A stretch of DNA of 64,000 bases from Natronosalvus caseinilyticus (GCF_017357105.1 NZ_CP071596.1:1426001-1490000), one strand, 5' to 3'. Numbered from the stretch's first letter, positions 51,254-59,840 are shown. Notes: a model not told the origin generated them from the letters alone. Numbers and translations are program-made.

Positions 51254-51880
51254 CTACTTGGTGTTCGACGAGCGCTTCTCCTTCTCGAGTACGCGGACGT
51301 GCTCGATTCGCGTAGCCGGGTACTGACCGTCTGCGTCCTTTTCGACGGCCTTGACCATGTCCCAGACGACGTTTAGCCCCGTCGTCACGCCCTCGAGAGC
51401 CTCCATCTCGCAGCCGGTTTTTCCCGTCGTCTCGACGGTAACCTCGAGTTCGAGTGCGGCCGATGCGGGTTCGCTGTCGCCTGGCTCGCTCCTCTCGGAT
51501 CCCTCGTCCACGTCGTCTTCCCCGGCCGATCCACCCCGTTCGCCCGCACCATCCTCGAGGAACCGAAACGCCGTGTCGACGTTCGTGATCGGGATCTGGT
51601 GGCACATCGGGATCGTCTCCCAGGTGTGTTTGACCGCCTGGATCGCTCCGACGCGCGCGGTCGCGAGCACGTCACCCTTGCTCACCTCGTCTTCGCGGAT
51701 CGCCTCGAGCGTCGATTTCCGAAGTCTGATCTCGCCGACGGCGACGGCCCGCCGTCGAGTGTCGGGTTTGGCTCCCACGTCGACCATCTGGACGTCGCCG
51801 TCGTCGGTCGTGTGGGTGAGGTCGCTCGCCGTCGATTCGTGGCGGTCGGCGTCCACGGCATCCGATCGATCCTCACTCAT
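51254..51880 (-). CDS. moaC: Cyclic pyranopterin monophosphate synthase MoaC
   Basis: 208 residues from the ATG at 51880. VQMVDVGAKPDTRRRAVAVG, then KGDVLATARVGAIQAVKHT, TIPMCHQIPIT and TTGKTGCEMEALEGV are the conserved MoaC blocks, including the active-site His (MCHQIP) and Lys. An acidic Gly/Ser insert of about 35 residues separates PITNVDTAFRFLED from ALELEVTVETTGKTG. Step two of molybdenum cofactor synthesis. Overlaps the end of the nnr gene by 8 bases, so both are cotranscribed. Confidence 0.92.
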   Translation of the reverse strand: MSEDRSDAVDADRHESTASDLTHTTDDGDVQMVDVGAKPDTRRRAVAVGEIRLRKSTLEAIREDEVSKGDVLATARVGAIQAVKHTWETIPMCHQIPITNVDTAFRFLEDGAGERGGSAGEDDVDEGSERSEPGDSEPASAALELEVTVETTGKTGCEMEALEGVTTGLNVVWDMVKAVEKDADGQYPATRIEHVRVLEKEKRSSNTK

Positions 51881-53300
51881 CGTCCCCACCCCAGATCGCT
51901 GCCGGAATCGCCTCGAGCAGGTCCGATGCGACCAACCCGAGGTCGTGGCGACGCGCGACGCGCTCGCCGGCACGGCCGTTGACGTACGCCGCCGCCGTCG
52001 CGGCCTCGAGGGGGTCGGCGTGCTCGAGTAGCCCCGCCGTGATTCCCGACAGGAGGTCGCCGGTGCCACCGACGGCCATCGCTGGCGTCCCCACGCGGCT
52101 GACGCGGGTCGTCTCGCCGTCGGAGATCACGTCCGCCGCCCCCTTCGCGAGGACGACGTGACCCAAACCTTCGGTGAAGGTCTCGAGCTCGTCCGTGACT
52201 TCTCGGAGGTCGTCGGCCTCGGGCCCGCCCATCCCCGCGAGTTCGTGCCGGTTGGGCGTACAGACCAGCGTCGCCTCGGTTTCGAGGTCGGGCACGACCT
52301 CGAGGGCGTCCGCGTCGACGACGGCCGGGCCGGTGTACGACTCGAGAAATTGCCGGGCAGCCTCGAGGGTTTTCTCAGCAGTGCCCAGGCCAGGCCCGAG
52401 GACGACCACGTCGTCGTGGCGTTCGGCCGTCTCGACGAGCCCCTCGACCTGATCGGGCGTCAGCACCTCGCCCTCGTATGGCTGGACGATCAGGTCCTCG
52501 GCGTACCCCTGGATCTCTCCGGCGACCGTGTCGGGCGCAGCGACGAACGCGAGTTCCATGCCCGCCCGGAGCGCAGCCTGGGCGGCGAGCGCCGGCGCGC
52601 CGGTGTAGGGGCCACCACCAATGACGAACGCCCGACCCGTTCGCTCGGCGGGTCGAGCGAGGTCGACATCGCCGGGGCCCGCGAATCGCTCCGCGGCCGC
52701 CGGAATGCCGATGTCGGCAACCTCGAGCGTCGCCTCGAGGGCTTCGAGCCCCGGCTTGGCGTCGTGGAAGGTGACGACGTGGTCGGCCGCGACGCCGTTG
52801 TCGGCGTGCTCGCCCGCGTCGGCGTCGAACCCGGAGGGGACGTCGACGCTCACCACCGTCGCGTCGGCCGCGTTGATCGCCCGGGCGGCCGAAGCCGCAG
52901 GTTCCCGAAGATTGCCGCTGATCCCGGTACCGAGCATCGCGTCGACGACCACGTCGCACTCGGGGAGGGAAAACGAGCGGGAGTCGGTGACCGTCCGCAG
53001 GTCGTACTCGCCTCGCTCGAGCGCCTCCCAGTTCGCTCGCGCGATGTCGGTGCCGATGGCCTCCGGTCGACCGAGCAACAGCGTCGTCACGTTGTAGTCA
53101 TCGAGAAAGCGGACGGAGACGAGGGCGTCCCCGCCGTTGTTCCCGCGGCCGGCGACCACGACGACCCGTGCGCCGGGGTCGGCGACGCGCTCGACGGCTC
53201 GAGCGACGGCGTTTCCACTGGATTCCATGAGCTGTCGGCGGGGGACGCCCAGCACGGCGGCGTTCTCGTCGACGGCGGCCATCCGTTCGCCAGTGATCAT
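51873..53300 (-). CDS. nnr: Bifunctional NAD(P)H-hydrate epimerase / ADP-dependent dehydratase
   Basis: 475 residues from the ATG at 53300 (MITGERMAAVDENAAVLGVP). N-terminal YjeF epimerase: VVVVAGRGNNGGDALVSVRF, VDAMLGTGISG, VVSVDVPSGFDAD. C-terminal ribokinase-like dehydratase: HDDVVVLGPGLGTAEKTLEA, LVCTPNRHELAGMGG and SRVGTPAMAVGGTGDLLSG, with the ATP/ADP anion hole GGTGD. Together they repair damaged NADHX/NADPHX. It is the first gene of an operon with moaC. Confidence 0.93.
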   Translation of the reverse strand: MITGERMAAVDENAAVLGVPRRQLMESSGNAVARAVERVADPGARVVVVAGRGNNGGDALVSVRFLDDYNVTTLLLGRPEAIGTDIARANWEALERGEYDLRTVTDSRSFSLPECDVVVDAMLGTGISGNLREPAASAARAINAADATVVSVDVPSGFDADAGEHADNGVAADHVVTFHDAKPGLEALEATLEVADIGIPAAAERFAGPGDVDLARPAERTGRAFVIGGGPYTGAPALAAQAALRAGMELAFVAAPDTVAGEIQGYAEDLIVQPYEGEVLTPDQVEGLVETAERHDDVVVLGPGLGTAEKTLEAARQFLESYTGPAVVDADALEVVPDLETEATLVCTPNRHELAGMGGPEADDLREVTDELETFTEGLGHVVLAKGAADVISDGETTRVSRVGTPAMAVGGTGDLLSGITAGLLEHADPLEAATAAAYVNGRAGERVARRHDLGLVASDLLEAIPAAIWGGDDE

Positions 53301-53460
53301 GCTCGAGCCTTCGCCATCCGACCCGTTGAAGATTGCGGGGTTCGGATGGCGAATCACCGAGTCGCTGGTTGGCGGAATTCGGGTGGCGAGCCGCCGAGCC
53401 GGGAAGGGGGCGTGACGCGGCCTGCGAGACGCTTAGGTCTCTCGAGCCCTACCGTCTCCC

Positions 53461-53967
53461 GTGAACGTCTTCTGGCTCGACGAGGACCCGCGCCTGGCGG
53501 CTCGCTATCACTGCGACGAGCACGTCAACAAACTGTTGCTCGAGGCCGCACAGGTGTTGTGTACAGCGGCCCGGGAGAACGGCTACGACGGGGACGACGA
53601 GTTCCTTTACGCCTCGACGCACGCGAACCATCCGATTACGCGCTGGGCGACCGAGTCGGAAGCCAACTGGCTACGCCTTCGCGAACACGCCGCGGCACTC
53701 AACGCGGAGTTTCGCGAGCGCTACGGGCACGCCGACGACCACGCTAGCTGGACCGTCGTCGAGCGGATCGACCCCGACCTGATCGACTTCCCGAGCGCGG
53801 AGCCGACCCCGCGACCACAGGCGATGCCCGAGGCGTACAGACGCGACGATCCCGTCGCCGCCTACCGGGCGTACTACGCAGCCGAGAAGGCGCCCTGGGC
53901 TACCTGGGCCCACACCGAGCGACCACCGTGGCTCGCCGACCTCGAGGCGAGCGACGGAGACGCATAA
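53461..53967 (+). CDS. Conserved haloarchaeal protein, T4-endonuclease-V-like family
   Basis: 168 residues from GTG 53461. MNVFWLDEDPRLAARYHCDE and HVNKLLLEAAQVLCTAAREN start a helical protein with conserved His/Asp/Lys, then THANHPITRWATESEANWLR and PWATWAHTERPPW. This pattern is shared with small phage and archaeal proteins related to the pyrimidine-dimer glycosylase family. The recognition is from memory of pattern only; a DNA repair role is uncertain. Confidence 0.65.
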   Translation: MNVFWLDEDPRLAARYHCDEHVNKLLLEAAQVLCTAARENGYDGDDEFLYASTHANHPITRWATESEANWLRLREHAAALNAEFRERYGHADDHASWTVVERIDPDLIDFPSAEPTPRPQAMPEAYRRDDPVAAYRAYYAAEKAPWATWAHTERPPWLADLEASDGDA

Positions 53968-53970
53968 TCG

Positions 53971-54264
53971 TCAGTACCGGACCTCGAACCCACTCTCACC
54001 CTGTGGCTCCTCGTACTCGACCTCGACGCCGCTGACGTCGGCCGCCGGGCTGCCCTCGTGACACCACTCGACCATCGACTCGACGGCCGCCTCGGGACCC
54101 TCGAAGACCGCTTCGACGCGCCCGTCGTCGAGGTTTTTGACCCAGCCGTCGACGCCTACTTCTCGAGCGGTCTCTCTGGTCGTCGCCCGATAGTAGACGC
54201 CCTGCACCGTCCCGGAGACGAAGACGTGGGCTCGCGTGCTGTCGTCGGAGTGTTCGGTCGTCAT
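53971..54264 (-). CDS. acyP: Acylphosphatase
   Basis: 97 residues from the ATG at 54264. HVFVSGTVQGVYYRATTRET contains the phosphate loop with the catalytic Arg (here YYR for the usual FFR), and GWVKNLDDGRVEAVFEG carries the catalytic Asn. Hydrolyses acyl phosphates; small cytosolic enzyme. The start is chosen because earlier Met codons give no recognisable extension. Confidence 0.93.
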   Translation of the reverse strand: MTTEHSDDSTRAHVFVSGTVQGVYYRATTRETAREVGVDGWVKNLDDGRVEAVFEGPEAAVESMVEWCHEGSPAADVSGVEVEYEEPQGESGFEVRY

Positions 54265-54307
54265 ACGCGAGCAGTGGCTCGCGATGAGCAAAAAGCCACT
54301 CCCGAAA

Positions 54308-54352
54308 GGGGCTTGGGGTGGGGTTGGAAAGGGGGGGGGGGAGGTGAGGGGG
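54308..54352 (+). repeat. G-run cluster with quadruplex potential
   Basis: Five runs of four or more G within 45 bases on the plus strand: 54308-54311, 54315-54318, 54320-54323, an 11-G run at 54331-54341 and 54348-54352. It lies immediately upstream of acyP. The long homopolymer may also be unstable in length. Confidence 0.6.
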
Positions 54353-54592
54353 TGACTCGCGGGCCACCCGACGGGCGGACATCGACGCCCGGATAGGGTG
54401 ACCCGCGTACTACAGTGGTCAACGAATAGCTACATGTGGGTTCTTCCAAAATTGTTTGGGTCGAGTGAACACGAACCAGGGTAGCACTGTCTGAGGCCGT
54501 GGACTCGCCGACAGACGGTCGTCATCCTCGCGAACGTGCACGCCGATCCGTCCAGGAAGTTCGACCAACCTATCTTGATTCAAGGAGAGAAT

Positions 54593-54610
54593 CCCGTCGT
54601 TCACGGCGGG
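54593..54610 (+). repeat. Left-end hairpin of TnpB-less element
   Basis: CCCGTCG/CGGCGGG with loop TTCA. One base differs from the left hairpin of element 2 over the whole 34-base end. Confidence 0.6.
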
Positions 54611-55071
54611 CGTGAATCCGACATGTTGCGAAACAACGGCCGCCGGTTGCCCGCCGAAACCCCAACGCTTAGTACACGCCGTCTCGTCTACGTTACCAAG
54701 GGTTACGTCGGCTCTCGGCACTTGCGCGGGAGTATGAGACGCGCTGAAACCAACGTCTGGGATTTTCTCGGGCGTCGGTTCCCACGGGTCGGTTCTGCAA
54801 CCGATTGCGGGGTTCGCGTCGTTCGCCAGCACGGGAACCCGGCCTACGGGTCGGGGAAGTGTGACCGAACCGACCGTGCCGTGAGGCATGACCGCTTGGG
54901 AGAGAGACGCCCTGAGAAACCGGGCGTCGATGACTCGCTTGCGGATGGGAGCGCCCGTGACAGCGCCACAGGACGCTCCCGAGCGAGGAACGAAACCCGT
55001 TCCACCGACCTCGGGAGAGACGGTCCTGAAACCTGCTCGGCAACAGGCCGGGTTTCCTCGTGCGGGGGAAG

Positions 55072-55101
55072 CCCCGTCGTTTACGACGGGGAGGATGTCA
55101 C
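55072..55101 (+). repeat. Right-end hairpin of TnpB-less element
   Basis: A perfect 9-base stem (CCCCGTCGT/ACGACGGGG) and then AGGATGTCAC, the terminus shared with elements 1 and 2. Confidence 0.6.
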
Positions 55102-55127
55102 ATCAGCGCGTCCGTCGAAATCGACCC

Positions 55128-55385
55128 ATGGGCATCATCGACCGGTTCGAAACCGAGTACCTCGACGTCTCGAGCAGTCGTGCGACCGTGCGCGACATCG
55201 TCGAACTCGTCGTCGGGTCGGTGGTCTTCGTCGCGCTCGCCTGGTTGTTCGTCTCCACGTTCGTCGGCGACGCGGCCGCACTGGGCGTCGCGGTGATTCT
55301 CGCGATCATCTTCACCATCACGATTTTGTCGCAGGCCTACTGGGGGCTCACCGGACGGTCGGATTATCGCGAGGACGACGGCTGA
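55128..55385 (+). CDS. Small two-helix membrane protein
   Basis: 85 residues from the ATG at 55128. MGIIDRFETEYLDVSSSRAT is polar, then two adjacent hydrophobic helices (IVELVVGSVVFVALAWLFV and AAALGVAVILAIIFTITIL) and a short charged tail. Conserved haloarchaeal hypothetical in appearance; it begins 27 bases after the TnpB-less element, which therefore sits in its promoter region. Confidence 0.65.
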   Translation: MGIIDRFETEYLDVSSSRATVRDIVELVVGSVVFVALAWLFVSTFVGDAAALGVAVILAIIFTITILSQAYWGLTGRSDYREDDG

Positions 55386-55400
55386 CGCCACCACCTTCAG

Positions 55401-55498
55401 CGACGCCGAACACCGCCCTCAGCAGCGACTGCGAACGTCGTCTTCGGTAACGACGCCGAACACCACCTTCAACGGCAACCGCCGAACGCCACCCTCGG
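55401..55498. repeat. Imperfect short direct repeats
   Basis: A unit like CGACGCCGAACACCACCTTC occurs at 55401, 55451 and, degenerate, near 55479, in the gap between the small membrane protein and crtB. Perhaps a remnant of slippage; no function visible. Confidence 0.4.
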
Positions 55499-55503
55499 TG
55501 ACG

Positions 55504-56463
55504 TCACCGGGTCGGAACTCCGTCTTCGGGACGCGGGTCCGTCCCGCCTGCCGTCCCCGTCTCGCGTCCGGGAACGGCCGACACCCGCCGGAAGACGGCT
55601 TCCGGGTCGCGGTTCCACTGCCAGTGCCAGCGCGTCTTCAGGACACACCACAGTTTGCGTGCCGTCGAGAGCGACGGCTCGGCGTTCAACACGTCGTACC
55701 CTCGAGCGCGGATGAGCGCGTGATGTTCGGCGTACAGCACGGCCGCGAGCAAGACTGGAAGCTGACAGTCTTCGGGGAGATACTGGATGCCAGCGACGCC
55801 CTCGCGGTACAGCGACTCCGTGCGCCGGAGTTCCTGGGCCATCGCCGTCGCGAACGCGTCGGTCATCTCGAGGCGCTCGACTTGCTCTTCGGTGACCCCG
55901 TGAGCCGCGAGCGTCTCGAGGGGCAGGTAAATGCGGTTGCGCTCGAGGACGTCCTCGCGAACGTCCCGCAGGAAGTTCGTCATCTGGAACGCCTCGCCGA
56001 GTTTGACCGCGTAGGGGAGGGCTGTCTCCGGATCGTCGGGGTCCATGATCGCCGTCATCATCACCCCGACGGCGGCCGCCGACCCGCGCATGTACGCCTC
56101 GAGGTCGGCGTAGGTGTCGTACCGACTGGTGTGGATGTCGGACTTCATCGCCTCGACGAACGCGTCGACCTCGGCGTCGCTGATCCCGTATCGCTCCCGG
56201 AGGTCGCTAAAGGCGATGAGGACCGGATCATCGGTGGGCTGTTCGCCCAGCGCCTGTGCGCGAAGGGTCTCGAGGCGGGCGGCTTGCCGCTCGGATGGAA
56301 CGCCCGAAGCGTCGTCGACGACTTCGTCGGCGATCCGGAAGAAGCCGTAGAGGACGTGCGTCGGCTCCCGGACGCGTCGCGGCAGGAAGCGCGTCGCGAG
56401 GTAGAACGTCTTCCCGGTTCGTCGCTGAATTTCCTTGCCGGCGTGTACGTGTTCTCGATCCAT
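55504..56463 (-). CDS. crtB: Phytoene synthase
   Basis: 319 residues. The two Asp-rich motifs are in place: IADEVVDD near residue 45 and NFLRDVREDVLERNRIYLP near 165, and RTGKTFYLATRFLP is the usual start of the squalene/phytoene synthase fold. It joins two geranylgeranyl diphosphates to phytoene, the first step to the C50 bacterioruberins that colour haloarchaea. Monocistronic here. The final 40 residues are Pro/Gly/Thr-rich. Confidence 0.93.
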   Translation of the reverse strand: MDREHVHAGKEIQRRTGKTFYLATRFLPRRVREPTHVLYGFFRIADEVVDDASGVPSERQAARLETLRAQALGEQPTDDPVLIAFSDLRERYGISDAEVDAFVEAMKSDIHTSRYDTYADLEAYMRGSAAAVGVMMTAIMDPDDPETALPYAVKLGEAFQMTNFLRDVREDVLERNRIYLPLETLAAHGVTEEQVERLEMTDAFATAMAQELRRTESLYREGVAGIQYLPEDCQLPVLLAAVLYAEHHALIRARGYDVLNAEPSLSTARKLWCVLKTRWHWQWNRDPEAVFRRVSAVPGRETGTAGGTDPRPEDGVPTR

Positions 56464-56599
56464 ATGAATCCCCTCGTCGACCGATTCGACACCGATCCGA
56501 TACTATACTGTCCGGCAGAAGCGTACAAAAAGGGAATCCCTCACCAGGTTAAGTTTCGCTCGAGAAAGTATTTGAGGGCTGGCCAGTAACGACGACACT

Positions 56600-57595
56600 G
56601 TGACGCGATTTGCCCTCCAGGTCATCGCCGTGGTCGCCCTGATCGCCCTCGCAGGGTGTACCGGCTTCGCTGCGAGCCCGTTCGAGGACTCGAGTCCCGA
56701 TCGCGAGGCCTACGGTGTCGACGAGCCACTGGATCCCGACGAAATCGAAACCGGATCCGACCAGGACGCCCCTCCCGACATTCCGAGCGACGAGTCCGGA
56801 TCAGTCGACACGGGAGAGGTAGCCAGGGGCCACATGGAGGCGACACTGCACAGTACGTATCGACAACACATCCGGAACGTCGTTACCCTCGATAACGGGA
56901 CGACGCTGCTCGACAATCGCGCTTCGCTGGCGGCCGACCCCGAAGCGGGTATCTTCCACGCCACGGAGCGCTTCGAAGGCCGATTTCCGACGCAGCGCCC
57001 ACCATCGAGAGTTCGCGTCGACGTTCCGGTCGACGGACTGACGGCGGCCGAACAGTGGATCAACCGGTCCGAATCGGAACAGCTCGGCGTGTACGAGTAC
57101 GAGAACGGGTCGACGCGATACACCCGGACGATGGTCGGGTTCGTCGACTACTACTCCACTCAGCAATCCATGGTTCAGTCCGTCGAGGACGTCACCGTGG
57201 AGCGACTCGAGGACGGCGGCGATCGGTACTACCGGCTCACCTCGCAGACGCCTCGAGACGACACGTATCTCGAGGACGAACCCTTCCAGTTCGAGGCCTA
57301 CGTGGACAGCGATGGCGTCATCGTCTACGCCAGCCTCGAGGGAACGATGCGCCTCAAGGAGGTGCCGATCGGACAGCGATTCGACGCAGGAGAACGCGAG
57401 GGGAAGACGGTCACCGTCCAGCACGTCGCCACGACGACGGATATCAACGAAACGGATCTCGAGGAACCCGACTGGGTTGAGACGGCGCGGGAGGAGGCAC
57501 CCGCTCGGGAAGACAGGGTCGAACCCGACGACGCCGAAACCGAACCGGCTGAACGAGAGGGAGACGACGCTCCTGAGAATACTACTGACGACTGA
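56600..57595 (+). CDS. DUF7537-like lipoprotein
   Basis: 331 residues from GTG 56600. TRFALQVIAVVALIALAGC is a signal with lipobox. A Ser/Asp/Glu linker follows, then a domain of about 210 residues (RGHMEATLHSTYRQHIRNVV, YEYENGSTRYTRTM, YRLTSQTPRDDTYL, VYASLEGTMRLKE) of LolA/LppX-like beta shape. Haloarchaeal surface lipoproteins of this kind are of unknown function. The acidic tail (EREGDDAPENTTDD) is typical of halophiles. Confidence 0.78.
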   Translation: MTRFALQVIAVVALIALAGCTGFAASPFEDSSPDREAYGVDEPLDPDEIETGSDQDAPPDIPSDESGSVDTGEVARGHMEATLHSTYRQHIRNVVTLDNGTTLLDNRASLAADPEAGIFHATERFEGRFPTQRPPSRVRVDVPVDGLTAAEQWINRSESEQLGVYEYENGSTRYTRTMVGFVDYYSTQQSMVQSVEDVTVERLEDGGDRYYRLTSQTPRDDTYLEDEPFQFEAYVDSDGVIVYASLEGTMRLKEVPIGQRFDAGEREGKTVTVQHVATTTDINETDLEEPDWVETAREEAPAREDRVEPDDAETEPAEREGDDAPENTTDD

Positions 57596-57651
57596 TCCGC
57601 GAACAGGTCGCGTACCGAACAGCGCTGACGACTGACGCTCGCCCAGCGCGT

Positions 57652-58896
57652 CTACGCCTCGTCCTCGAGCAACTCCTCGGCCAGCATCGGCAGGAACGTC
57701 CCGATGTCGGTGACCATCCCGATCGCCTGGGCGCTCCCGCGGTCGAGCAACTGGGTGACGGTCGCGGGGTTGATGTCGACGCAGACGGTCTTCGTCGTCG
57801 ACGGCAGGCAGTTGCCGACGGCCACCGAGTGGAGCAGCGTCGAGAGCATCAACACGAGGTCGGCCTGTTGGGCCTGCTCGCGGATCGCGTCCTGAGCCTC
57901 GATCGAGTCCGTGATCGTGTCCGGGAGCGGGCCGTCGTCCCGGATCGACCCCGCGAGCACGTAGGGGACGTCGTTGGCCACACACTCGTACATGACGCCG
58001 CTGTCGACGATGCCCGCGTCGACGGCCGCCTCAATCCCTCCGGCGCGGCCGATCTCGCTGATCGTGTAGATGTGGTGCTTGTGGCCCTTCCGGGGGTGCT
58101 CGAGCGTCTCCGTGTCGACGCCGAGTGACGTGCCATAGAGGTCGCGCTCGAGGTCGTGAACCGCGAACCCGTTGCCCGCGCTCAGCGCGTCGACGTATCC
58201 CTCGCGGACGAGGTCTGCGAGGGCCTCCCGCCCCCCGGCGTGGACGATGGCGGGGCCACAGACGACGAGCACGTTGCCGTCGCGCTCGGCCACGTCGCGC
58301 ATCTCGTCGGCGATCTCCTCGATCAGGGACTTCGAGGGGCGCTCGCTCGAGACGCCGCCCTGCATGAACCCGAAGGCGCTGCCTTTCCCGCGTGGGCGTT
58401 CCGGGGGGTCGACGCGAATGCCGGTTTCCCCCGTAACGACGAGGTCGCTCTCCTCGATGGCGTTGAGGACGCGCGTCCGCACGCGCACCTCGTCGGCCTC
58501 GTCCTCGGCGCGGGTGACGACCAGCGCACAGTCCATCTCGACGTTCTCGACGGGAATCCACTCGCCGTCGACGCGGACCTCGGTCGGGTGGTTCGTCGTC
58601 GAGTAGAAGTCGATCGGTACCACCTGGTCGGCGGGCGCCGGCTCGAGCGTCGCGTCGCGCGGATCGGCCACGGTCGCGCCGTTCTGGTTGAGTTCGTGGA
58701 GGATCGCCCGGAGGTCCGCCTCGCTTTCGGCGCTGACGGCCATCCGGCAGTAGGACTCCTCGTGTTTGTGTCGACCCACCTCGAACGCCTCGACGTCGAA
58801 CTCGCCACCGAGGTCCATCACGGCCCCGAAACACCGGGCCATCGTCCCGGAGTCGATAATGTGCCCCTCGAGTTCGACGGTACGACTGACGGTCAT
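57652..58896 (-). CDS. TIGR00300-family enzyme (LOR/SDH-like; ornithine cyclodeaminase candidate)
   Basis: 414 residues from the ATG at 58896 (MTVSRTVELEGHIIDSGTMA). The first 90 residues are the LOR/SDH-like domain (EAFEVGRHKHEESYCRMAV) and the rest contains nucleotide-binding motifs (LVVCGPAIVHAGGREALADL, LVLMLSTLLHSVAVGN). Archaeal members were linked to ornithine cyclodeamination, related to the C-terminal part of cyanobacterial AgrE. It would turn ornithine into proline plus ammonia. The assignment to the family is firm, the reaction is inferred. Confidence 0.85.
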   Translation of the reverse strand: MTVSRTVELEGHIIDSGTMARCFGAVMDLGGEFDVEAFEVGRHKHEESYCRMAVSAESEADLRAILHELNQNGATVADPRDATLEPAPADQVVPIDFYSTTNHPTEVRVDGEWIPVENVEMDCALVVTRAEDEADEVRVRTRVLNAIEESDLVVTGETGIRVDPPERPRGKGSAFGFMQGGVSSERPSKSLIEEIADEMRDVAERDGNVLVVCGPAIVHAGGREALADLVREGYVDALSAGNGFAVHDLERDLYGTSLGVDTETLEHPRKGHKHHIYTISEIGRAGGIEAAVDAGIVDSGVMYECVANDVPYVLAGSIRDDGPLPDTITDSIEAQDAIREQAQQADLVLMLSTLLHSVAVGNCLPSTTKTVCVDINPATVTQLLDRGSAQAIGMVTDIGTFLPMLAEELLEDEA

Positions 58897-59093
58897 CGGT
58901 CGGGCTTGGTTCCGGGGGACCGTGAATCTGTGTATCACCCGTCCGCGACGGAGTGATTCACTCGGAGTCGGGCAACCGACAACCCGATTTCCGGGACCTC
59001 CCGTCACCGACTCGAACTCGACCGACCCCTTCCCGCCACTCTGAAGGCTGTTAGCCGACGACTACCAAAGTCCTGCGAGAGCGAAGGTCGCGC

Positions 59094-59840
59094 ATGGTCT
59101 CGGACCGCGAACTGGTCGACAAGTGGCGAACGCACGTGTTTCGACCCGCAGCAGACGAGGTCAGGTCGCTCCTCGAGCGGTTCCCCGACCGCCGGTCGCT
59201 CACGGTCCCGTTCGACCGTTGCGGGACCGACTACCGTTTTTCGGCGCCGCTGCTCGAACAACCCGACCGGACGCTCGAGGCCGGACGGGCGGCCCTCGGC
59301 GAGTTCGCTGAAGAACTCGGGGCGCGAGAGGGGCGGATTCACCCGGACGACCGGGTCTACCTGCGAGTGACCGGGGCGCCGACGAGCGTTCGCCACTCGC
59401 TGTCGGACCTCGGCACGGAGCACCTCAACCGACTCGTGACCGTCGAGGGCACCGTCGCCGACGTGGACGCACCCGGCCCGCGGGTCGCCGTCGCCGACTT
59501 CCGCTGTGACCACTGCGAGGAACTCGTCTCGGTCCGCCAGCCGGGTCGATTCATGCGTCGCCCGGGGCGCTGTCGCCACTGCAACGCGAGCGGGCCGTTC
59601 ACGCTCGAGCCCGATCGAGCGACCTGCGTCGACGCCCAGACCATCGCCATCAGCGACGACGGCCGGACGCTCGCCGTCGAACTCGAACACGACCTCGTCG
59701 ACGCCTTCTCGATCGGCGAGGAAATCGAACTCGTCGCCATCCCCAGGGCGCGACTCGACGGGAAGACGACGACCGGCACGCTCGAACTCGAGGCGGTGAG
59801 CGCCGACCACGAGGGCGAAAACCCGGCGCTAGCGCCCTGA
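59094..59840 (+). CDS. MCM N-terminal-domain protein without AAA+ ATPase
   Basis: 248 residues. RWRTHVF-like KWRTHVFRPAADEVRSLLER opens the helical domain A; LTVEGTV-like NRLVTVEGTVADVDAPG and later ELVAIPRARLDG form the OB fold; CDHCEELVSVRQPG and CRHCNASGPF give the C-x2-C zinc finger of MCM proteins. There is no Walker A or B motif; the gene ends with GTLELEAVSADHEG. Full MCM helicases have about 700 residues, so this is an N-terminal half on its own, which may modulate the replicative MCM or bind single-stranded DNA. Confidence 0.78.
   Translation: MVSDRELVDKWRTHVFRPAADEVRSLLERFPDRRSLTVPFDRCGTDYRFSAPLLEQPDRTLEAGRAALGEFAEELGAREGRIHPDDRVYLRVTGAPTSVRHSLSDLGTEHLNRLVTVEGTVADVDAPGPRVAVADFRCDHCEELVSVRQPGRFMRRPGRCRHCNASGPFTLEPDRATCVDAQTIAISDDGRTLAVELEHDLVDAFSIGEEIELVAIPRARLDGKTTTGTLELEAVSADHEGENPALAP

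Larger units (their letters stand above)
54571..55101 (+). mobile_element. TnpB-less IS605-type element (non-autonomous derivative)
   Basis: Left end CTATCTTGATTC...GAGAGAAT followed by hairpin CCCGTCG-TTCA-CGGCGGG (54593-54610) and CGTGAATC; right end a perfect 9-base hairpin CCCCGTCGT-TT-ACGACGGGG (55072-55091 with loop) and AGGATGTCAC. Between them lie about 460 bases with no tnpB RuvC or zinc motif, but the last 200 bases resemble the variable tnpB tail and guide-RNA segment of related elements. It fits a palindrome-associated, passively mobilised element that may still make a guide RNA. Confidence 0.7.

Noticed and set aside
52158-53747. 529-residue plus-strand ORF
   Set aside because: Antisense to the nnr gene and overlapping the T4-endonuclease-V-like gene; its composition mirrors the real minus-strand protein.
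54536-55450. 304-residue plus-strand ORF across the TnpB-less element
   Set aside because: It runs through both hairpins and into the small membrane gene in another frame; Arg/Ser-rich shadow composition.
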